DNA from: a virus
Length of the DNA stretch: 59,827 bases
Direction: 5' to 3' (one strand)
Virus record (IMG/VR): IMGVR_UViG_3300008450_000043
Coordinates: 1-59,827 of that record
Shown here: positions 54,234-59,827 of the stretch, in pieces
How positions within the stretch are numbered: position 1 is the first letter of the stretch
Layout: each line of letters starts with the position of its first letter
Translations under genes and position numbers: made by a program
The notes under the pieces: model-generated
Database searches by the model: none
What the model was told of the DNA's origin: nothing
What the model saw: only the letters and a program-made list of their open reading frames with translations

Positions 54234-54255
54234 GGTAGTTTTGGTAGGTTAAGCC

Positions 54256-54329
54256 CCGCAGCTTTTTGCTGCGGCACATTTGCTGGGTGAAGGGTGAAGA
54301 GTGAGCGTTTTCATTAAGGATGAAAGCGC
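54256..54329 (-). terminator. Two hairpins after the dioxygenase gene
   Basis: A 7-pair stem CCGCAGC-TTTTT-GCTGCGG (54256-54274) and a 10-pair stem GCGTTTTCAT-TAAGG-ATGAAAGCGC with one G-U pair (54305-54329). They fill the 145-base gap between the dioxygenase and the XhlA-like gene, so they could end the structural transcript or regulate the lysis genes. Confidence 0.45.
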
Positions 54330-54378
54330 CCAACTAATCGAAGAAAGTCCCTAAAAATCAAGCCACTTTTGGCGGCAA

Positions 54379-54945
54379 TCAACGGAACTTCGGGCCGATA
54401 AACCAAGTCACCAAAGAGTAGCGAACGCCCAACTTTACGGGAGTCACGCGATGGCGGTTGAACGACGGGAAGAAGATCACGTCGCCTTGGTTGACAAACT
54501 GCCCTTCTGCGAGCGGGTCACTGGCAAACTCCAACTTACCGCCTGTGTAGTCATCGGGTTTCGATAACTGAATGACCATGCTCATCTTGCGATCAAACGG
54601 GGTCGCTTTGAGCCAGTTCAAATCTTCGTGCCATCCATAGCCGCCAGAGTTGTCTGCGTTGTACTCGGTGAATTGAACTTCGTGGAAGCCCCTTACATCG
54701 AAGCCAAAAGCATTCGCATTGGCTTGGAGTGCCAGCTTCTCGATACGGTCGTAGAACCAGCTCAAGGTCGGGTCGGAACGGCTGAGCCATCGAACAGTGG
54801 AGCGTCGCAAATGGTCGTCCACTACTGATTTTCCGCCGTGCCCAACCGTCGCTTGAACTGGCCTATGCGTAAGCCCGTATTTGACGAGAGTCGAACATTC
54901 TTCTTCGGAGAGTGCTTTACCAAAAAGTTGCCACCATGAGGTCAT
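54379..54945 (-). CDS. 2-oxoglutarate/Fe(II) dioxygenase, prolyl-hydroxylase type
   Basis: A 188-residue protein of the prolyl-4-hydroxylase-like 2OG-Fe(II) family. The iron ligands are His106 and Asp108 in YGWHEDLNW and His165 in [10 protein letters not shown], and Arg175 should bind 2-oxoglutarate. [20 protein letters not shown] is the typical strand before the distal motif. All catalytic residues are intact. The gene overlaps the stop of the collagen-like gene (ATGA), so the two are made together. The natural guess is hydroxylation of the collagen-like protein, but such enzymes also modify nucleic acids or other proteins. Confidence 0.88.
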   Translation of the reverse strand: MTSWWQLFGKALSEEECSTLVKYGLTHRPVQATVGHGGKSVVDDHLRRSTVRWLSRSDPTLSWFYDRIEKLALQANANAFGFDVRGFHEVQFTEYNADNSGGYGWHEDLNWLKATPFDRKMSMVIQLSKPDDYTGGKLEFASDPLAEGQFVNQGDVIFFPSFNRHRVTPVKLGVRYSLVTWFIGPKFR

Positions 54946-55709
54946 ACAAAGGCTTGATTCCAGAATTGTTTTGCTGCTCGCATCTGTTCTTCCGTCTTGG
55001 AAGGCAGACGCCAGTCTGGATAAGCCGCTTGGATGCCGAATACAAGGTCAAACTTTCCGCAAGCACTTCTAAAGCGTGCAGTCTCCTCACTGATAGCGGC
55101 GGAGTATTTCTTCTCCAGACCATCACCAGCAGGAACGATGTCGAGGAACCAAGGACGCGCACCTTCGGTCACGGCAAAGGCATAGATACCTTCGGACGTG
55201 GACACAACGGAGTCTTTGGGGCCGGGGTCACCTGTTGGGCCTGTGGGGCCTGTGGGTCCAGTAGGACCGTCGGGACCTGTTGGGCCGGGAGGACCAGTAG
55301 GACCGGGAGGGCCACCGGGGTCGCCAGTAGGTCCAGTGGGGCCTACGGGTCCAGTAGGGCCGTCGGAACCCGGAGGACCCGCTGGTCCGGGGAGACCGGG
55401 AAGGCCGTCGGGACCTGTCGGGCCAGAAGGGCCGGGAGGTCCGGGAGGGCCACCGGGGTCGCCAGTTGGTCCCGTAGGTCCAGTTGGTCCGGGGTCTCCT
55501 GTGGGTCCTGTGGGTCCGGTTGGCCCAGTAGGGCCATCGGAACCTGTTGGGCCGGGGGGTCCGGGAGAGCCAGTAGGTCCGGGAGGGCCACCGGGGTCGC
55601 CGGGGGTTCCTGCTGGCCCAGTGGGTCCAGTAGGCCCGGTAGGGCCCGTTGGTCCGGGGGAACCCCCGCCACCTAATTCAAGAGTTCCTGTGAATGGGTT
55701 GAAAGTCAT
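54942..55709 (-). CDS. Collagen-like virion protein
   Basis: A 255-residue protein. After a 13-residue start, about 45 Gly-X-Y triplets run to near residue 165, mostly GPT with GPP, GPA, GDP and GLP. They are broken three times by the same GDPGGPP unit. A non-collagen C-terminal domain of 90 residues follows ([20 protein letters not shown]). Such triple-helix segments occur in phage tail fibres and capsid fibrils. Pro is usually in X and Thr in Y, with Pro in Y in some triplets, so hydroxylation or glycosylation is possible. ATGA overlaps join it to both neighbours. Confidence 0.9.
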   Translation of the reverse strand: MTFNPFTGTLELGGGGSPGPTGPTGPTGPTGPAGTPGDPGGPPGPTGSPGPPGPTGSDGPTGPTGPTGPTGDPGPTGPTGPTGDPGGPPGPPGPSGPTGPDGLPGLPGPAGPPGSDGPTGPVGPTGPTGDPGGPPGPTGPPGPTGPDGPTGPTGPTGPTGDPGPKDSVVSTSEGIYAFAVTEGARPWFLDIVPAGDGLEKKYSAAISEETARFRSACGKFDLVFGIQAAYPDWRLPSKTEEQMRAAKQFWNQAFV

Positions 55710-55930
55710 GACTTGGTGATGGAAGTGACGTTATCGCCCGTGTAACCAAAAGTAAGAGTCGCAACAGTTGTTCCGCCAGAGCCTCCCTTTTTGTACACCA
55801 TCTGAGTCACTTTACCGTCAGTCCAACTCAGACTGCAATAATCTGCCCCAAAGGGGAGTGAGGCCGCAGGTATCTGAGACACCTTAGCTTCGGCTTCAAC
55901 GACAATTCCATGGGCGTCATGTATAAGCAT
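55706..55930 (-). CDS. Small structural-region protein, 74 residues
   Basis: Begins [20 protein letters not shown] and is beta-rich at the end ([19 protein letters not shown]). The YSW-DGKVTQ and [11 protein letters not shown] pattern is typical of short phage proteins next to tail fibre genes. Four-base overlap with the collagen gene. Confidence 0.65.
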   Translation of the reverse strand: MLIHDAHGIVVEAEAKVSQIPAASLPFGADYCSLSWTDGKVTQMVYKKGGSGGTTVATLTFGYTGDNVTSITKS

Positions 55931-55932
55931 AA

Positions 55933-56229
55933 TCAGGCGACAGATTTGAGCTTTTCTTCAACTGCGGCGAGGAAACTTTGACGGCTGGGGGCCATGACCA
56001 TACCATTTTCATCGGGGCCAACCTTTTCACTTTCGCCCTCTTCTTCACCTTCTTCTTCGCCCTCTTCTTCACCTTCTTCGCTTTCTTGAGCGACGGGGAC
56101 GCCTTCAATGGCTTCGATGATGAGCATGCCGTTTTCCAGCTTGCAGTTGGCGACGAGGTCAAATGTGGACCCTTCCTGAGCGTCTTCAGGGAGTTCCAAA
56201 CCTTCAGGGACTGAGATAGAGATTTTCAT
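55933..56229 (-). CDS. Small acidic protein after the capsid gene
   Basis: A 98-residue protein. A beta-rich start (MKISISVPEGLELPEDAQ; FDLVANCKLENGMLIIEAI) is followed by a repeat of EEGEEEG units and a helical C-terminus (RQSFLAAVEEKL). The acidic repeat may vary in length. Position right after the major capsid protein suggests a capsid accessory or decoration role, not proven. Confidence 0.65.
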   Translation of the reverse strand: MKISISVPEGLELPEDAQEGSTFDLVANCKLENGMLIIEAIEGVPVAQESEEGEEEGEEEGEEEGESEKVGPDENGMVMAPSRQSFLAAVEEKLKSVA

Positions 56230-56242
56230 GTTCAGGAGGGAA

Positions 56243-56270
56243 GAGCCCGGGGCGGTGAAGCCCCGGGCTC
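56243..56270 (-). terminator. 11-pair hairpin after the capsid gene
   Basis: GAGCCCGGGGC pairs perfectly with GCCCCGGGCTC around six bases. It lies in the gap between the capsid gene and the next gene. A strong terminator or attenuator would lower expression of genes after the abundantly needed capsid protein. Confidence 0.6.
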
Positions 56271-56285
56271 AAGGTTTGGGTTTGA

Positions 56286-57497
56286 TTAGGCTTCGATCAG
56301 CTCACCGTCACAATCCGTGACGCTAAGGACCGGGCCGCAGCGGCGGAAGCGAACAACCGTGGCCACATCCGGCTGGAGGGGCTTGGTAGCGCACTGGAAC
56401 ACACCGCGGAAGCGACCGATGGTGCCGTCCGGGTTGTCGGTTTCGTGCAGGATGTTGCTCCAGCGGAACTCGCCCATGTAGGAAACTGGGTCGAACTTGA
56501 TGCCAGCACCGGGGTTGGTGAGTGGCTTCGGCACTTGGAACTCGCAAGCCTCACGGCAGAAGACGACAGCGTCTTCATACAGAGCGGTCTCGTATGCGGG
56601 GTTCAACACCCAGCGGTTGCCAGAGGTAGCCGCTTCCTCAACGAAGGGAAGGACCTCGACCCAGTCACCGTCAGCGATGTTGTGGCGCTTGGGGAACATA
56701 TCCATGAGGTGGTACCAGCCCTTGTAGGAGCGCTCCACACCGAGGGGAGCCAGAAGCTCATTGACCCGGCTGGAATAGCGGAAGTCTTCGCGGATGTTCT
56801 GCACACCAAGGCCGAACAGAAGCTGCTCCTGTGCTTCAGGGGAGCACATGACAGCATAAACTGGACGACCATTTTCCATACCCCAAGGCTCCACACCTTC
56901 ACGCAGGTTACGCAGATAGATCTTATCAAGCACAGCCTGATTGATCTTACCGATCTTGGTGACATCCGCTGGGATGGTGAACTCATCTGGGTCGCCTTCG
57001 ACCGAGGACATACCAGCCACGATGGTGAGCTTGTGCTCAGCGAGCTCGGTGTACTTGTCACGGTAGTGGTTTTCCCAAGCCCACTGGGTGTTGTACTTGA
57101 GGATGTTGAACATCGCAGTGAGCTGGTCTTTGCGCTTGGCGGCAAATCGCAGGTCATTGACGCAGATTTTTGGCGACTGAAGCGCTGCTCCTTGAAGGCC
57201 GTAGGAGCGGACTGTCTTGCCAAAAGAGATGTTGCCGGGAGAAGGCACGCAGCTCGTGGTGGTGCCTGCGGCTTGGTTGGAGATAGCACTCCATGTCAGG
57301 CCACTGGAAGGCAATGCGCGGTCCCAAGTAAGGACGTTGATTGAGTCACCCATTTCTTCAGGGAACTGAGAGCGGGGGGCGAGCTTAATCCAAGCGCTGG
57401 CGTTGATGACTTTTTGATGGATGTCATCCGAGATGCGACCGGCTTCGGCCACAAGGATAGAGTTGACGTTGTCGAGACTGAAATCACCGAGAGACAT
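56286..57497 (-). CDS. Major capsid protein
   Basis: A 403-residue protein without repeats or enzyme motifs, placed directly after the scaffold-like gene and flanked by a hairpin. HK97-fold features are suggested by the long N-terminal arm, a spine-like helical region (LRFAAKRKDQLTAMFNILKY) and a beta-rich middle with EGVEPWGMENGRPVYAV, as in many phage capsid proteins that bind or are followed by CSPEAQEQLL helices. The assignment relies on order portal - scaffold - capsid and size. Confidence 0.82.
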   Translation of the reverse strand: MSLGDFSLDNVNSILVAEAGRISDDIHQKVINASAWIKLAPRSQFPEEMGDSINVLTWDRALPSSGLTWSAISNQAAGTTTSCVPSPGNISFGKTVRSYGLQGAALQSPKICVNDLRFAAKRKDQLTAMFNILKYNTQWAWENHYRDKYTELAEHKLTIVAGMSSVEGDPDEFTIPADVTKIGKINQAVLDKIYLRNLREGVEPWGMENGRPVYAVMCSPEAQEQLLFGLGVQNIREDFRYSSRVNELLAPLGVERSYKGWYHLMDMFPKRHNIADGDWVEVLPFVEEAATSGNRWVLNPAYETALYEDAVVFCREACEFQVPKPLTNPGAGIKFDPVSYMGEFRWSNILHETDNPDGTIGRFRGVFQCATKPLQPDVATVVRFRRCGPVLSVTDCDGELIEA

Positions 57498-57653
57498 AGT
57501 GAGAATTGAGAAAAAGGTTACACGTGAGGCGCTGCTTTAGCAGAACCGAGGATTCCCACGAGCCAATGGGGGAGCGTGCTCAATAAACTAACTACATCGG
57601 TTTTTAGAAGGCCGACAACCTCAACGCAATTCCACCATACAATGGCTATAACG

Positions 57654-58814
57654 TCAAGCGGCTTTTCCAGAAAAACGAGACTCAATCGCGTCAAGGAAGC
57701 TCCCCGGCTTGGCTGCGGGGGCTGCTGTCAATGGAGACCCACCTCCGTCACCATGGTTCCCTCCGGGGGATGCTCCAGTCAGAGCGGCAATCTGCCCTTT
57801 GAGATTCTCAATCTCAGTTAGGGCTTCACGATGAGCCGCCACAACTTTGGGGAGTGCCGCCCCTGCAAACGCAGAGTAAGCCACCAGAGTAGGGTCTGTG
57901 CCCTGAAGGTCAGCCGTAGCGGCGATGCGCCGAACTTCAGCAGCAATGGTAGCGTCTTTCAGGATGGGGGTGCGGTCTTCCAGAAGTTTCCATGTCTGGT
58001 CTTCTGCAACCTTCCGCTGGGCTAGTCGAGCAACTTCGGCAGCCCGGGAAGCCGCTGTACGGTCTGCCTCAATCTTTTTGAGGGTTTCGCTGGCATTGGT
58101 TTCCATCTGGGTCTTGACAGCAAAGACGTGGTCAAAGTCTTCCGCGGCCTTGTAGAGACGCAGGCGGTCAGGCTCAAGCATCGGCTCGGCAAGAGCCGCC
58201 AGTTTTTTGACACGAATTTTGGGATCATTTTCCACCACAGCGTCAAACAGCTTATCCGAGTCAAGCTCATAGGTAGATCCCAGCGTTGAGACCATATTCC
58301 GAAGGGCGTTGACGGGAGCCACGACAGCATCTTGATACTCCTGAGTAGCTTCCAGTCGAGAAACTGAAAGCTCCCCCTCATACTTGGAAAGGCGCTCTTT
58401 GGCAGAGGCCAGCTCTTGTTCCAAGGTCGAAAGTTCAGCTGGCTTGGCCGTAGCACGGAGTTCCTCCAGCTCTTTTTGGGCAGCTGTATGGGCAGCCTTG
58501 GCTTCTTTAAGCTGCTTGCGAAGCGTGCCCCAAGCAACTTTACCTTTGTCAGTCAACCCAGTGGGAGTTGGGTCGTCTTCTCCGGCAGCGGGGTCTGCCG
58601 CAGCAGCGGCGGCAGGAGCGGGGTCAGAAGGGTCTGGGGTTTCAGCAGGGGCAGGATCGGCTGCCGCAGGTTCAGGAGCTTGACCAAAGAGGGCGTCGAG
58701 CCGTCCAAGCATAGGGACAGACTCACTGCTGCTCAACGAAGGGGCGGCAGGGGCTTCAGTGGCGGGGGCGGTAGAGGCAGGGGCTTCGGTAGCGGGGGCG
58801 GCGGTAGGGTCCAT
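57654..58814 (-). CDS. Capsid scaffolding protein
   Basis: A 386-residue protein. A proline/alanine/glutamate-rich disordered N-terminus (about 1-85) leads into a long coiled coil (LRKQLKEAKAAHTAAQKELE; LEQELASAKERLSKYEGEL) and a helical C-terminus with a final basic segment (FLDAIESRFSGK). This composition, right before the capsid gene, is characteristic of scaffold proteins that guide prohead assembly and leave or are degraded. Confidence 0.8.
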   Translation of the reverse strand: MDPTAAPATEAPASTAPATEAPAAPSLSSSESVPMLGRLDALFGQAPEPAAADPAPAETPDPSDPAPAAAAAADPAAGEDDPTPTGLTDKGKVAWGTLRKQLKEAKAAHTAAQKELEELRATAKPAELSTLEQELASAKERLSKYEGELSVSRLEATQEYQDAVVAPVNALRNMVSTLGSTYELDSDKLFDAVVENDPKIRVKKLAALAEPMLEPDRLRLYKAAEDFDHVFAVKTQMETNASETLKKIEADRTAASRAAEVARLAQRKVAEDQTWKLLEDRTPILKDATIAAEVRRIAATADLQGTDPTLVAYSAFAGAALPKVVAAHREALTEIENLKGQIAALTGASPGGNHGDGGGSPLTAAPAAKPGSFLDAIESRFSGKAA

Positions 58815-58837
58815 AGGGTATCAGGTAGGTTAGTAGG

Positions 58838-59203
58838 TTACTTTTTAGCGCGAGGTTTTCTAGTGCTCGAAGGCTTAGACTTTTCAATAGGGGCGGGGCT
58901 AAAATCAGTTTTGGTCACCCAGTCCCACGAAGGCGTCTGGTTGATCTCACGCGCACGCTCCAGTTTGGCAAGATGATCTGGATTGAGGTTCACCAAATTC
59001 CTCATAGCAACCAAGCAAGCTTGGAAACCAGCATTGAACTGGTGGTCGTTTGCCAGCTGCGTGGGGGTTGTTTCGGGTGTTGCACGCTGCAACACCGTCA
59101 TTTGGCGGAGAACTGTCAAGGCGTCAGTTCCGCATGAGGAGTTAAGGAACTCCTGAAGAGTGGCGGCATGGGTCGGATGCCGTGTCCATTTGATGATGTC
59201 CAT
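58838..59203 (-). CDS. Unknown protein between portal and scaffold
   Basis: A 121-residue helical protein (MDIIKWTRHPTHAATLQEFL) with a lysine-rich C-terminus (STRKPRAKK). No family recognised. It starts seven bases after portal ends. A GTGTTGCA-CGC-TGCAACAC palindrome (59077-59095) lies in the coding sequence. Confidence 0.7.
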   Translation of the reverse strand: MDIIKWTRHPTHAATLQEFLNSSCGTDALTVLRQMTVLQRATPETTPTQLANDHQFNAGFQACLVAMRNLVNLNPDHLAKLERAREINQTPSWDWVTKTDFSPAPIEKSKPSSTRKPRAKK

Positions 59204-59209
59204 TTGATG

Positions 59210-59827
59210 TTAGGGAAGGATTCCGAGGCGGGCCTGCTTGGCCCGGGCATCGGCATCCACAAGCATGCGCTTTTGGTTAGCTTCTGCAACCTGCAAACGC
59301 ATTTTCAACTCATGTTTTTCCTGCTCCATTTTCAGCTGGAGGTTGTGCTCCGCAAGCTTTTTCTCCATTTCAGGAGAGAGTCCCGTCGGTTGGTTGGCTT
59401 CTGCAACCCCCTGTTCGGCTTGCAGCTTCTGAAGCTTCCGCAGTTTTTCCTGTCCGTTGTAGATGAACTCACCATACTGCTGGAGCTGTTGGCGGAAACC
59501 AGCAACAGCCTGTGTGATTGCTGGGTCAGCGCCTCCCATGACAACATGTTGGGTCGCGTGAGCGTGGACACGGAACATGGGTTCCACTACCTGCACAATA
59601 TCTACTGCGCCGGACTCGATCTGGTTGGCGGTTTGAGCAAGCCATTCCATGTGCCTCCGCAGATGCGGGATATGAGCCTCGTTGGAGAGTGCGTCCACTG
59701 GCGTGCCAGCCACAAGTGCAGCGTTTTCGAGCACAGCCAGCTTATCGTCAACCGTGGTGCGGCTCTCGCTATTCGGAGCTACGTAGCGGTCCACAAGGTC
59801 GTAGCCGACAAGGTTTGCCACGCGGTC
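59210..59827 (-). CDS. Portal protein, C-terminal part, truncated at the window edge
   Basis: Two hundred and five codons are open from the right edge to the stop at 59210. Sequence such as VDALSNEAHIPHLRRHMEWL followed by a long charged coiled coil (LSPEMEKKLAEHNLQLKMEQ) is like the C-terminal wing and barrel region of podovirus-type portal proteins, where an (N/D)-x-H-x-x-H segment recurs. The start is outside the window. In the minus direction it would follow terminase if the genome is circular, but the missing residues mean the two edges do not join directly. Confidence 0.7.
   Translation of the reverse strand, partial: DRVANLVGYDLVDRYVAPNSESRTTVDDKLAVLENAALVAGTPVDALSNEAHIPHLRRHMEWLAQTANQIESGAVDIVQVVEPMFRVHAHATQHVVMGGADPAITQAVAGFRQQLQQYGEFIYNGQEKLRKLQKLQAEQGVAEANQPTGLSPEMEKKLAEHNLQLKMEQEKHELKMRLQVAEANQKRMLVDADARAKQARLGILP

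Noticed and set aside
54980-55680. Periodic DNA resembling a repeat array
   Set aside because: The period is the Gly-X-Y codon triplet of a collagen-like gene, with no spacers.
55198-55719. Long open frame on the plus strand rich in Gly-Pro-Val
   Set aside because: It is the mirror of the collagen-like gene on the minus strand; the repeat keeps several frames open. Flanking minus genes overlap the collagen gene properly.
1-59827. Direct fusion of terminase and portal frames across the two window ends
   Set aside because: Frames match by chance, but the terminase nuclease domain is incomplete and portal lacks its N-terminal part, so sequence is missing between the ends.

Overview
The window is most of the genome of a temperate tailed bacteriophage (Caudoviricetes), probably short-tailed. 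It has a large terminase, portal C-terminus, scaffold, major capsid protein, a tyrosine integrase, a family A DNA polymerase and a 4453-residue polyvalent virion protein. No tail sheath or tail tube gene is recognisable. Both ends of the window cut genes of the packaging module: the large terminase runs off the left end and the portal C-terminus enters at the right end, both on the minus strand. If the molecule is circular, only the end of terminase and most of portal are missing. The host cannot be named. Almost no start codon has a Shine-Dalgarno sequence, and many are preceded by A/C-rich CAAACAAAC-type leaders, which points to a host lineage with little SD use.

Layout. Bases 1-1197 (minus) hold the terminase, head to head with the integrase. 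Bases 1223-10923 (plus) form a recombination and replication operon: integrase, RuvC-like resolvase, small methyltransferase, a helicase fused to a Cas4/DUF2800-like nuclease, a possible single-strand binding protein, DNA polymerase A and an SF3-type primase-helicase. Bases 11489-12077 are a non-coding divergent region with G-runs switching to C-runs and oriented CCCCACCT octamers, the best candidate origin or control region. Bases 12078-16000 (plus) are an array of small unknown genes separated by hairpins, GTTGCA..TGCAAC palindromes and a repeated structured leader. Bases 16001-20905 start with a near-consensus sigma70-type promoter and encode a MoxR/CobS-like AAA+ ATPase, a CobT-like HExxH protein, a von Willebrand A protein and four small partners. 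Bases 21337-29201 are about 25 small, tightly overlapping accessory genes: HTH regulators, a zinc ribbon, one-helix membrane peptides, a HAD phosphatase, a dNMP kinase and a metzincin-type protease. Two tandem tRNA-like RNAs follow at 29215-29432, then a PD-(D/E)XK nuclease.

Bases 59827-29888 (minus) are the late region. In transcription order it holds portal, a small gene, scaffold, major capsid protein and two small genes. Next come a collagen-like protein translationally coupled to a 2-oxoglutarate/Fe(II) dioxygenase of the prolyl-hydroxylase type, an XhlA-like holin, a PAS-domain protein, a membrane protein with a lipobox, a probable cell-wall enzyme, an Ig/fibronectin-domain structural protein, several connector or tail proteins, a protein with tape-measure-type motifs, a coiled-coil protein and the giant protein.

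Most worth following up: the collagen and dioxygenase pair, the split AAA+/metallopeptidase/VWA module, the two abnormal tRNA-like RNAs, the repeated structured leader in the small-gene array, and the phage-wide GTTGCA palindrome. All functional calls come from reading motifs by eye; no database search was run.
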